Made by a program: the position numbers and the translations under genes
NCBI GenBank assembly: GCA_017447865.1
Contig: JAFSMO010000074.1
Location: 266,944-330,943 of the forward strand
Direction: 5' to 3'
Source of the DNA: Thermoguttaceae bacterium
GTDB lineage: Bacteria > Planctomycetota > Planctomycetia > Pirellulales > Thermoguttaceae
Length of the DNA: 64,000 nt
Part shown: piece after piece, positions 54,001-61,083 of the stretch
Numbering within the stretch: the stretch's first letter is position 1
How the letters are laid out: each line of letters starts with the position of its first letter
Notes under the pieces: model-generated
What the model was told of the DNA's origin: nothing
The model's input: only the letters and a program-made list of their open reading frames with translations
Database searches by the model: none

Positions 54001-54447
54001 ATCATCATCGGTTTCAACGTGGTTCCGGACGAAAACGCCCGGGTTTTGGCCGAGCAGAAGGGCGTTCAGATCCGCCGCTACGACATCATTTACCAGCTGA
54101 CGGCGGACGTGAAGGCCGCGCTGGAAGGGATGCTCACGCCGGAAGAACGCGAGAAAGAACTCGGCCGCGCCATCGTTCAGCAGACGTTCCAGATTTCCAA
54201 AGTCGGAACGGTTGCCGGCTGCCGCGTCACATCGGGCACGATCGTGCGTGACTGCAAAATTCGCATCATTCGCAACAATCGTGTGATCGGGACCTACGAC
54301 TTGGGTACGCTCAGACGCGAAAAGGACGACGTGAAGGAAGTCCGCGACGGTTACGAGTGCGGTATTCGTCTGGCCGGCTTCAACGACGTGAAGGAAGGCG
54401 ACATTTTCGAGGCGTTCCAGATCGAGTCCGTCGCGAGAACGTTCTGA
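51073..54447 (+). CDS. infB: Translation initiation factor IF-2
   Basis: GTPase that brings fMet-tRNA to the 30S P site. 1124 residues, long because of a ~530-residue Ala/Ser/Glu/Lys-rich linker (about 60-590). The IF2_N domain starts MSKCRVYTLAKELKIEAK. I choose TTG 51073 (AGGGAG 8 nt upstream), as in the duplicated copy; an upstream in-frame ATG at 50989 lies within the structured leader. G domain: GHVDHGKTSLLDK (about 630), GGITQHI, VDTPGHEAF, NKIDLPG. C-terminal domains include VRGSIEAIKKELGKLE and GYECGIRLAGFNDVKEGD. The operon continues to rbfA. Confidence 0.95.
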   Translation: MSKCRVYTLAKELKIEAKDLMELCSKLNIVTKGSSALASISDEDAVRVREHLSSQKSSSVQKEQTPEPVVEPTAPKASMVMGRVPTLSSKRHSEKESAKEVSEKEPAPKKTSNSEKSSETASSQAAEKDASSESPAASKDVSAVKEESAGKASSSSAADASSASVKDGASEKAPAKSSKRAKAETKSEAAASKEKAAETAKTDTKIKAETEASTETEAPKESEPAKPAANARDAGGRTTKDGTPRRRGGNGPLSKKLRRENTEPIVHTPPLSVAEKIAQTVTLDSVNTAIPQQYDNSFPMLQNPRMNRHDENARQGSSANKEKREQRRPGLRLAPLPTAKTPTAKKPPEAQGMRPEMRLTPEEIQAALAGDMSVLRRKEEELEKKAKEAQNKETGGKESRKAGKDRDRKGQGASGANVQGERKERGDRDRKNRRDGQAGSDRSSRQSGLQASGEDSRYGGKKSSGKLRKDSGRRGSGDGESQHSPGRDSRFGGMEKRGKGRRFSLEDDEDENPRFRTKRHKGTSSAVVTAPRKSSYVLQLPLTVRSFAEGVGLSAAKVLGKCMLELGMTLTITSPLDETTALLLAESFGIPVDIRPEVTLEERLIGAVEEEKDAPEDLVFRPPVVTFLGHVDHGKTSLLDKIININVVSGEKGGITQHIRAYNVKYHDKSVTFVDTPGHEAFTEMRARGANATDIAVIVVAADDGVMPQTEEAISHARAAGVPIIVALNKIDLPGVNEMRIFQELSANEITPSEWGGDVEVVRCSALTGQGIDELMDTILMVAELQEYKANPNRAAKGVCIESQIQQGRGVIAKLLVQNGTLHTGDVIVCGSTYGRVKAMNDTLVTHKKYTEAGPAMPVNVLGLDNAPGAGDKFYVLDDIADARRLAEERAEQERLSELAGSAKSHVTLEGLFSTFGSKEVKTLNIILRTDVRGSIEAIKKELGKLEHEEVQIAILQASVGGITEADVHLADASDAIIIGFNVVPDENARVLAEQKGVQIRRYDIIYQLTADVKAALEGMLTPEEREKELGRAIVQQTFQISKVGTVAGCRVTSGTIVRDCKIRIIRNNRVIGTYDLGTLRREKDDVKEVRDGYECGIRLAGFNDVKEGDIFEAFQIESVARTF

Positions 54448-54460
54448 TCAGCTTACGGGG

Positions 54461-54479
54461 ACGACGCTTCCAGCGTCGT
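54461..54479. repeat. 19-nt ACGACGC hairpin repeat, copy 4
   Basis: ACGACGCTTCCAGCGTCGT, preceded by TTACGGGG, so it is in the opposite orientation to copies 1 and 2. It lies 13 bp after the infB stop. Confidence 0.7.
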
Positions 54480-54484
54480 TTTGT

Positions 54485-54577
54485 GGAGTGCGATGATACA
54501 GTCGCGCAGCGACCTTCATCGCTTTCCCTTGCGGCAATACCGCCTCGTAGATGCGTTTGCCGCTGAAGCGGGTTGGA
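54485..54577. repeat. Structured dispersed repeat (GATACAGTCGC element), copy 1
   Basis: Hairpin GCGATGA / TCATCGC with inner GTCGC/GCGAC, then GCGGCAA / TTGCCGC enclosing a second small stem. Its homologue at 60295-60389 has GCGGTGA / TCACCGC, a compensatory A-U to G-C change. The remainder to 54762 contains further inverted pieces (TTGCGGCAATAC near 54530, GTATTGCCGCACTCCC near 54660) that could close the whole element. Confidence 0.7.
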
Positions 54578-54678
54578 CGTTTCCCACGCGTAAACCTTTT
54601 TTCGTAGTAATATTTTTCGGCCGCTAAGTGAAAGCGGCAAAGGAAGCCTTCGGCTTCTGTATTGCCGCACTCCCAAAA

Positions 54679-54697
54679 ACGACGCTTCCTGCGTCGT
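54679..54697. repeat. 19-nt ACGACGC hairpin repeat, copy 5
   Basis: ACGACGCTTCCTGCGTCGT, 66 bp before rbfA. The 315-bp infB-rbfA gap is thus built of repeats. Confidence 0.65.
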
Positions 54698-54762
54698 CTC
54701 CGCAGGTCCGTGCGCGTTGAGCGGCCGCTCTCCGATTTTTTCAATCGAACAGGAATACACGA

Positions 54763-55188
54763 ATGCCCTCAAGAAGAGTTTTAAAAGCCGCTGAAGCCAT
54801 CCGCGAGGTCGTCGGAATGTCCATTCTGCGCGACATTCAGGACCCAAGGGTTCAGGGCGTTACAATTACGTACGTGGAAGTGTCCGGCGATATGCAGCAG
54901 GCCAAAATCCACGTCTCGATCATGGGAAACGAAACGAAGCAGAATCTCTGCTTGCAAGGACTTCAGCACGCGGCGGGTTACTTTCAGCGCAAAATCGCGG
55001 ATCGGATCCAGACCCGGTACACTCCGCGCGTCCAGTTTGTTTTGGACCAGGGCGTAAAGAAGTCGATCCTCGTTTCCAAACTCCTGAAAGAAGTTCTGCC
55101 TCCGGAGGAAGATAAAACGGAAGAAGCAGAAGCCGCGGAAGAAACCGTGGAAGAAGTAATGGATGAAACGAATAATGAAAACGGCTGA
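54763..55188 (+). CDS. rbfA: Ribosome-binding factor A
   Basis: Helps 16S rRNA 5'-end maturation and 30S assembly. 141 residues. KH-like core: RRVLKAAEAIREVVGMSILR, DIQDPRVQGVTITYVEVSGD and the typical LQHAAGYFQRKIADRI followed by RYTPRVQFVLD. An acidic C-terminal tail (TEEAEAAEETVEEVMDE) extends the usual ~115-residue protein. It follows infB, as in most bacteria, but is separated from it by a repeat-filled gap. Confidence 0.95.
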   Translation: MPSRRVLKAAEAIREVVGMSILRDIQDPRVQGVTITYVEVSGDMQQAKIHVSIMGNETKQNLCLQGLQHAAGYFQRKIADRIQTRYTPRVQFVLDQGVKKSILVSKLLKEVLPPEEDKTEEAEAAEETVEEVMDETNNENG

Positions 55189-55303
55189 CCAAAACCCCGC
55201 GCCGTCAAGGCACGTTCGGGAGTTTGGGAAAATCTTTTCATCGTTCGTCGTTTAGCGTTTAAGTTGAATATTAGTTTGTTCCAGGTAAAAAAAGGAAGTA
55301 ATT

Positions 55304-56899
55304 ATGAGTACACCCAGTCGTGCGGATATTTTGAAACGTCTTTATACGGAACTGAAAAAGAAATACACGCCGGTCGTTCCTGCGGAAAGGTCGGTCCTGG
55401 AGCATTTTATCTATGCGACCTGCCTGGAGGACGCGACTTACGAAGCAGCCGATGCGGCTTTCAACGCTTTGGTCACCACCATGTCGGGTTGGAATGAAGT
55501 CCGCGTGAGCAGCGTGGCCGAGCTGGCGGAGCTGATGCCGCAGCTCCCGGACCCGCGTGTTACGGGCGATCGCATCCGCAAGATTTTGCATGCGGTTTTT
55601 GAGGAAAGATACTCGTTCGATATTGACGACATCCGGAAGAAGAACCTGAAGGAAGCGTACGAAAAGCTGGAAAAGATCCCGGGCGGCACGCCGTTTTCGA
55701 TCAATTACACGGCTCAGGTCGCGCTTGGGCGTCATGGAATTCCGGTAGGAAACGGCGAGAAGCGCCTCCTCTACGTTTTGGGAATCATTAAGCTCGAAGA
55801 CATTGATGAACGTGAGGTGACGGGCCTGAATCGCGCGATCACCAAATCGCAGGGGCTTGAATTCGCGTCCCTTTTGCATCAGTTGACCGCCGCGTTCGTC
55901 GTGAATCCTGAATCGCAGAAGATCCTTTCGTTTGTGCGCAAGTTTGCACCGGATTTCCGCGACAGAATGCCGCGCCGCCGTGAGCCGCGAATCGAGAATT
56001 CGATGGAAACGCCGAAGCCGGTGGAGATCAAGGAAAAACCGTCCAAGCGGAACATCATGCAGCTCTTGATGAACGACCCCGACTTCCGGAAGGAACGCGA
56101 GAAGGACAAACGGATGGACCGGGACGAATACGAGTTTGAGGATTCGCAGAAAGCCAAGGCCGCATATATTGAGGAGATGGGCAAGAAAGAGCCGCTCTTT
56201 GATGAGGCCGCCGCGAGGAAACAGGCTGCTCGAAACAAGAAAAAAGCCGAAAAGGAGAGAAAGGCCGCAGAACTTGAGAAGAAGCAGACCGAAAAGGAGA
56301 AAACCGCTCCTAAAGAGAAGAAGGTGACCGAAAAGGAAAAGCCCACTCCGGCCGTGAAAAAAGCCCCCGAGAAGGAAAAGCCCGCTCCGGCCGTGAAAAA
56401 GGCCCCTGAGAAGGAAAAACCCGCTCCGGCCGTGAAGAAGGCCCCGGAAAAGGAAAAATCCGCTCCGGCAAAAAAGGCTCCTGAAAAGGCGAAACCTGCG
56501 CCGGTCGAGAAAAAGGCTCCGGAAAAGGCGAAACCCGCTCCGGTCGAGAAAAAGGCCCCTGAAAAAACGAAGCCCGCTCCGGCCGTGAAAAAGGCGCCCG
56601 AAAAGACGAAACCCGCTCCGGTGGTGAAGAAGGCCCCTGAAAAGGCGAAACCCGCTCCGGTGGTGAAGAAGAAGGCCCCTGAAAAGGCGAAACCCGCTCC
56701 GGTGGTGAAGAAGGCTCCCGAAAAGGCAAAGCCCACCCCGGTGGCAAAAAAGGCTCCTGAAAAGGCGAAGCCCGCTCCGGCCGTGAAAAAGGCCCCTGAA
56801 AAGGCGAAGCCCGCTCCGAAAGAGAAGAAGCCTGCAGAAAAACCCGCCGCCAAAAATGATAAAAAGGCGGTGAAGAAGACCGAGAAGAAAAAGAAATGA
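55304..56899 (+). CDS. EndoIII-like HhH protein with lysine-rich histone-H1-like tail
   Basis: 531 residues. Residues ~15-215 resemble the endonuclease III / HhH-GPD fold (VLEHFIYATCLEDATYEAAD, IRKILHAVFEERYSFDIDD, EKLEKIPGGTPFSINYTAQV). The catalytic Lys of the hairpin (usual GRKTA) and the Asp of VDTHV are not present (GGTPFS, VGNGEKR), so glycosylase activity is unlikely. The iron-sulphur Cys cluster is missing. From about 315 the protein is a basic tail of ~20 units of APEKxKPAPxxKK, like histone H1 or bacterial PAKK tails. A DNA-binding or nucleoid role is inferred. The Shine-Dalgarno AAGGAAG fits ATG 55304. Confidence 0.65.
   Translation: MSTPSRADILKRLYTELKKKYTPVVPAERSVLEHFIYATCLEDATYEAADAAFNALVTTMSGWNEVRVSSVAELAELMPQLPDPRVTGDRIRKILHAVFEERYSFDIDDIRKKNLKEAYEKLEKIPGGTPFSINYTAQVALGRHGIPVGNGEKRLLYVLGIIKLEDIDEREVTGLNRAITKSQGLEFASLLHQLTAAFVVNPESQKILSFVRKFAPDFRDRMPRRREPRIENSMETPKPVEIKEKPSKRNIMQLLMNDPDFRKEREKDKRMDRDEYEFEDSQKAKAAYIEEMGKKEPLFDEAAARKQAARNKKKAEKERKAAELEKKQTEKEKTAPKEKKVTEKEKPTPAVKKAPEKEKPAPAVKKAPEKEKPAPAVKKAPEKEKSAPAKKAPEKAKPAPVEKKAPEKAKPAPVEKKAPEKTKPAPAVKKAPEKTKPAPVVKKAPEKAKPAPVVKKKAPEKAKPAPVVKKAPEKAKPTPVAKKAPEKAKPAPAVKKAPEKAKPAPKEKKPAEKPAAKNDKKAVKKTEKKKK
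56330..56820 (+). repeat. Coding 39-bp-type tandem repeats of the basic tail
   Basis: Repeated units encode KAPEKAKPAPVVK with 1-2 residue variation. High internal identity favours length change by slippage. Confidence 0.8.
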
Positions 56900-57047
56900 G
56901 GGCGTGGTGATTTTCAGACCTGACCCCTTGAATCGCATTTGGGTTTGAGGGGACAGGCGTTTCCGCGTTTTTTCCGATTTGAAATTTGAACTACTTGCAA
57001 TTTGCTGTTTCCCCAAAGGGAAGGCCTAAAACGACGAGGATTTTCCT

Positions 57048-59522
57048 ATGAAACTTTCCATTCTGACTGCTGCGCTGCGCCAGGTCTGCGTCGTTTTGTC
57101 GCTGCTCGCGCTGATCCCGGGGGAAACTCGCGCCGGTCAGGCTCCTGCTGAGGGCGGGAACGCGCCGGTAACGTCGCAGGTACAGAAAAAAGAACCATTC
57201 CAGCCGGTGCTCAAAGGACCAACGTACGAAGAGCAGAATCTTAAAACGGCCGAGTATCTTTTCCTTCGTGGCCGTGTTCTGGAAGCCGAAAAAAAGGAGC
57301 GTCAGGCCCTTCAGTGCTATGAGAGAGCCTGCCAGTTTGTTTCTTCTGACGCCGTTCTGGTTTGCCTGGTTCAGCTCGCTCTGCAGCAAAAACGCTACGA
57401 CGAGGCGATCTGCTATTTCGACAAAATTCAAAATCCGTCTGCCATGGGCATCCCTGCGCTGGATCAACTGGCCACGATCTGTATTCGGCTTGCGGATAAT
57501 TCGCGGGTGGTGAAAACCTACAGAGCCCTTCTTTCCGCGGTCCCGCTGGGAGAATCCGGCCCGCTTCGGATGCTTGTTCACGAGCGGCTTGGAATTGCGG
57601 AGTATTCGGCGGATAATTACGACGAAGCGCTTGTTTCGCTGAACGCGATCCACACGATGCTGAAAGACCCGGCCCGGTACGGAATCAATGAGAAGGATGC
57701 GGAAATCTTCGAAGATGGCCGCGAAATGAACCTTCAAATCCTGCTTGATGTGCATCTCATCCAGAACCATGCCGTGGAAGCCAAAGCCGCCCTGGACGAG
57801 CTGAAAGCGTATAAAGAGAAGGAATTCGCCGAGTCGAACCTTCCGAAAGAAAAGCTCGACGAAGAAAAAGAAGCCTGGGATCTGGAATTCCTTTTCCTCT
57901 CGGCCCGGCTGGCGCTCATAGAATCCAAACCGGCGGAAGCGAAACAGCTTGCGCTCAAGGCGTACTCGCAGGGATTCATTGACGAGGAAAAACCGTACCT
58001 TCTTCTGGAGCAGATCCTGGAAGAAGAGGGACGGAAAGACGATTTTTTGAAAACGCTTGAAGATTTGTTTCAGAAAACGCCGGAAAATCCCGTTTTGAAA
58101 GCGCGTCTGACGGAGCTGTACCTCCAGAAAATGACCGATTGCCAAAACGAAACCGAGCGGCAGGCGTACGCGGAAAAAAGCCTGAAATTCCTGAACGAGC
58201 TGCAGGAAGAGACTTCCATTCCGATTCTTCAGCTTCAGTTTATGTATCTGGCCATCCTCCAGAACGACCAGAAACTTTTTATGAAGTCCGCGGGAACGTT
58301 GATCAAGGATTTTGGCTCGGGGGATTCCGTTGGGGAAATTTTCCAAAATCTCCAGGAACTTTTCGAGGAGAATGAGGAAGCCAAAACCCAGGGGGAAAAG
58401 GACGCTGAAACCCAGGGTGAAAAGAAAGCCGAAAAGGACTCCGAAAAAGAAGCTAAAAAGGACCCGCAGGGATTTCTGCCGGAAGGAAGTCTTTTCAGGA
58501 ATTTCGCGCAGGAACTGGTCCAGTTCGCCGAGAAACGGTTTGCTGAAAAATCGGACGTGAAACTCACGTGGCAGAACGCATGGATCCTGGGCGTCCTTAG
58601 CCGCGAGCTGGATCCCAAGTCGGAGCAGTTTTTGAAGTACTGGGATCTGGCGAGCAGTACGCTCCGCCGGAAGACCTTCCCGAAGGAACTGAAGTCGGGC
58701 GTTGAGGCGTTTTTCAACGATTGGGGCGATTTCTTCGTGGAAAACGACCAGCCGGAACGCGCGGAAACGAATTACCGCCTTGCGTTGGAGATTTTCCCGG
58801 ATTCTCCCGGTTTCTCGCTGGATCTGGTACGTGTGCTGGCGTCGCTTGGAAAGGTCGATGAGGCTCAAAAACGGATCCAGACGGAACGCCGGAAAGACCC
58901 CGATTTTCTCGAGGCGGCGATCCTGGAGTCCCTTTTGTTCCACCAGATCGGAAAGAACGACGAGGCGTGCGCCATTTTGCGTCAGGTTTTGGATGAAGTG
59001 GCCGACAATTACAGCGCGGAACTGAACCGGAAAGCCGTTTTGGGACTCAAGCTTCAACTTTCCAATCTCGAGGACATTCGCGGGAACGCTGAAGAGGCGG
59101 AAGAACTTCTTCGTCAGGCGCTTGACGAGTTCCCGGACAATTTGTCGGCCAAAAACTCCATCGCGTACTTCTGGGCGTGCCAGAACACGAATCTCCAGAA
59201 GGCGCGTGAATTTTCGGAGGAAACGCTGAAAGAATCCCCCGATGAGGCGATGTACCAGGACACTTTGGCCTGGATTTACTACCGGCTGGGCGATTTCAAG
59301 AAGGCGCAGGAGCTTCTGCTCAAAGCCTCAGAAGACCTGGACGACCCGGTCGTTTTCAGTCACTTGGCCGACGTCTCGCTCGCGCTGGATCAAAAGGAGA
59401 AAGCGATACAATATTTTAATCAATCCATGAAACTGTTTCAAGAGTCCAAGCAGAAACACCAGTCCGTCAACCCGAAGGACGAGGAATACGTGAAGGCTCA
59501 GCTTAAATCTTTACAGAATTAA
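57048..59522 (+). CDS. Secreted TPR-repeat protein
   Basis: 824 residues. Signal peptide with core VCVVLSLLALIPG and a likely cut after TRA. Then many TPR-like pairs: TAEYLFLRGRVLEAEKKERQ, LVQLALQQKRYDEAICYFDK, RLGIAEYSADNYDEALVSLN, and in the C-terminal part AKNSIAYFWACQNTNLQKAR, YQDTLAWIYYRLGDFKKAQE and SHLADVSLALDQKEKAIQYF. A highly charged Glu/Lys linker (about 445-475) splits two TPR blocks. Probably a periplasmic or surface scaffold. yebC starts 10 bp after its stop, so the two are co-transcribed. Confidence 0.8.
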   Translation: MKLSILTAALRQVCVVLSLLALIPGETRAGQAPAEGGNAPVTSQVQKKEPFQPVLKGPTYEEQNLKTAEYLFLRGRVLEAEKKERQALQCYERACQFVSSDAVLVCLVQLALQQKRYDEAICYFDKIQNPSAMGIPALDQLATICIRLADNSRVVKTYRALLSAVPLGESGPLRMLVHERLGIAEYSADNYDEALVSLNAIHTMLKDPARYGINEKDAEIFEDGREMNLQILLDVHLIQNHAVEAKAALDELKAYKEKEFAESNLPKEKLDEEKEAWDLEFLFLSARLALIESKPAEAKQLALKAYSQGFIDEEKPYLLLEQILEEEGRKDDFLKTLEDLFQKTPENPVLKARLTELYLQKMTDCQNETERQAYAEKSLKFLNELQEETSIPILQLQFMYLAILQNDQKLFMKSAGTLIKDFGSGDSVGEIFQNLQELFEENEEAKTQGEKDAETQGEKKAEKDSEKEAKKDPQGFLPEGSLFRNFAQELVQFAEKRFAEKSDVKLTWQNAWILGVLSRELDPKSEQFLKYWDLASSTLRRKTFPKELKSGVEAFFNDWGDFFVENDQPERAETNYRLALEIFPDSPGFSLDLVRVLASLGKVDEAQKRIQTERRKDPDFLEAAILESLLFHQIGKNDEACAILRQVLDEVADNYSAELNRKAVLGLKLQLSNLEDIRGNAEEAEELLRQALDEFPDNLSAKNSIAYFWACQNTNLQKAREFSEETLKESPDEAMYQDTLAWIYYRLGDFKKAQELLLKASEDLDDPVVFSHLADVSLALDQKEKAIQYFNQSMKLFQESKQKHQSVNPKDEEYVKAQLKSLQN

Positions 59523-59532
59523 GGAGAATATA

Positions 59533-60288
59533 ATGTCTGGTCATTCCAAGTGGGCAAACATCAAGCACAAGAAAGCCGCCGTTGACGCCAAAAAAGGCAA
59601 GGTTTGGAGCCGTCTGGCGAAAGGGATCATCACCGCTGCTCGCGGTGGGTCCGACCCCTCCATGAACGCACGTCTCCGTCTGGCGGTCGATGCCGCGAAA
59701 GCGGTCGGCATGCCGCGCGACAACATCGAACGCGCCATTAAAAAGGGCTCCGGCGAATCCTCCCAGGGCGCCATCATGGAAGAGATCCTCTACGAGGGCT
59801 ACGGCGCTGCCGGGACCGCGGTCATTTGCGAGATTCTGACCGATAATCGAAACCGCACCGCTCCGGAACTCCGCAAGATTTTCGAATCCTGCGGCGGGAA
59901 AATGGGGAACAGCGGCTGCGTCGGCTACATGTTCGACCGCAAGGGCCTGATCGTCATTGATGAAGCGCAGATCCCCGAGGACGACCTGATGGAACTCCTC
60001 ATGGAGTGCGACGGTGACTACACGCTGAACGGCGGCGTTTACGAAGTGACCTGCGCGCCGGAAAACTTCACGGCCGTGGCCGAAGCGCTGGAAAGCAAAA
60101 AGGTCCAGGTCATGGAAGCGACGATCTCCCGCATTCCGCAGAACACGATCGAGATTTCCAACCTGGAAGACGCTCAGAAGATCCAGCGCCTGATCAGCCG
60201 TCTGGAAGACCACGACGACGTTTCTGCCGTTTACTCGAACTACGAGTTCACGGAAGAGATCGAAGAACAGCTGGAAGAGGAAGACTGA
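59533..60288 (+). CDS. yebC: YebC/PmpR-family translation/transcription regulator
   Basis: 251 residues, full length. N-terminal signature SGHSKWANIKHKKAAVDAKK, then NARLRLAVDAAKAVGMPRDN and EEILYEGYGAAGTAVICEIL. Members bind DNA and are reported to help ribosomes through proline stretches; the second role would suit the many Pro/Ala repeats encoded here. The Shine-Dalgarno AAGGAG precedes the ATG. It ends in an acidic tail. Confidence 0.95.
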   Translation: MSGHSKWANIKHKKAAVDAKKGKVWSRLAKGIITAARGGSDPSMNARLRLAVDAAKAVGMPRDNIERAIKKGSGESSQGAIMEEILYEGYGAAGTAVICEILTDNRNRTAPELRKIFESCGGKMGNSGCVGYMFDRKGLIVIDEAQIPEDDLMELLMECDGDYTLNGGVYEVTCAPENFTAVAEALESKKVQVMEATISRIPQNTIEISNLEDAQKIQRLISRLEDHDDVSAVYSNYEFTEEIEEQLEEED

Positions 60289-60294
60289 ATTTTG

Positions 60295-60389
60295 GGAGTG
60301 CGGTGATACAGTCGCGCAAGCGACATTCACCGCTTTCCCTTGCGGCAATATCGCCTCGAAGAGGCGTTTGCCGCTGTAATTTGGTTGGA
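60295..60389. repeat. Structured dispersed repeat (GATACAGTCGC element), copy 2
   Basis: Homologue of 54485-54577. Stem GCGGTGA / TCACCGC, and a perfect CGCCTC-GAA-GAGGCG hairpin within TTGCGGCAA...TTTGCCGC. It starts 7 bp after the yebC stop. Confidence 0.7.
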
Positions 60390-60399
60390 TATTGGGAGG

Positions 60400-60418
60400 A
60401 CGATGATTTCTGCATCGT
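60400..60418. repeat. 19-nt hairpin repeat, copy 6 (diverged)
   Basis: ACGATGATTTCTGCATCGT keeps a 7-bp stem through a compensatory C-G to T-A change relative to ACGACGC. Confidence 0.55.
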
Positions 60419-60571
60419 CTATATATTCTGGAGAATGGAGTTGAAAAGCCTTCGGCTTTTACGGTTGAACCCTTTTTGAAAACCACGTAATACGCCAGCG
60501 TCAACTCCATTCCCATCACCAAAAACTCTGTGTCGATGTGATAAAGAGTTTGTATTTCATTGGAGTTCCAA

Positions 60572-60805
60572 ATGTCGCCTTCTGATGAAATTACTTACAT
60601 CTCGCAAAATTTGGAAAAGATTCTTAAAAGTCAGTACGGAGCGGTTGGGAAAGGCCTTGGGGAGATGGTTAGGAGTGTTGAAAGCCAACTTCCGGAGGAG
60701 ACGGTCCAAAAAATCCGAACTCTTGCGAGATGGCGTAACAAAGTAGCGCATGACGATATGAGTTTTGCAAATAAAAAAATAGAAGCTTTTCGGCAGATTG
60801 CCTAG
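60572..60805 (+). CDS. Small HEPN-like / DUF4145-like protein
   Basis: 77 residues from ATG 60572 (TTGGAGTTCCAA upstream gives a good Shine-Dalgarno). All-helical by composition. It contains ARWRNKVAHDDM, an Arg-x4-His motif (RNKVAH) as in HEPN ribonuclease and DUF4145 proteins. It is shorter than usual HEPN domains and may be truncated, or a minimal form. First gene of an accessory-looking cassette with the next two. Confidence 0.55.
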   Translation: MSPSDEITYISQNLEKILKSQYGAVGKGLGEMVRSVESQLPEETVQKIRTLARWRNKVAHDDMSFANKKIEAFRQIA

Positions 60806-60823
60806 GAAGTATGTTTTAGCCTA

Positions 60824-61081
60824 ATGAATAACCAGCGGGGAATGGGTTCACAAACAGTGACAACATTTAGGAACTGGACTTCCCGTCAGGAAAACACAGG
60901 TAATCCATCACAGATCGGTGGAACAGGGGTGGCCTCAAGAGGGACTTCTCGTCAGGGAAACACAGGTAATCCATCACCAATTCCATCTCCGTCTTCAAAT
61001 TCAAATGATGATGTTCCTGGTTGCTTATTTATTATCTTTTTAATTTTGTTTATTTGGTTTTTTGTATTTAAGGGGTGTTAA
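60824..61081 (+). CDS. Small tail-anchored membrane protein with internal repeat
   Basis: 85 residues. Two copies of TSRQxNTGNPS (about residues 19 and 41), encoded by a 34-bp DNA repeat at 60879 and 60945. A Ser/Pro/Asn linker follows, then a C-terminal hydrophobic stretch (CLFIIFLILFIWFFVF) ending KGC, so it would insert tail-first. Weak Shine-Dalgarno. It lies 18 bp after the HEPN-like gene and abuts rhuM. Not recognised. Confidence 0.5.
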   Translation: MNNQRGMGSQTVTTFRNWTSRQENTGNPSQIGGTGVASRGTSRQGNTGNPSPIPSPSSNSNDDVPGCLFIIFLILFIWFFVFKGC

Positions 61082-61083
61082 GT

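Noticed and set aside
56991..59057. 688-codon minus-strand frame opposite the TPR protein
   Set aside because: The plus-strand TPR pattern and signal peptide are clear. The antisense product is Arg/Phe-rich low-information sequence.
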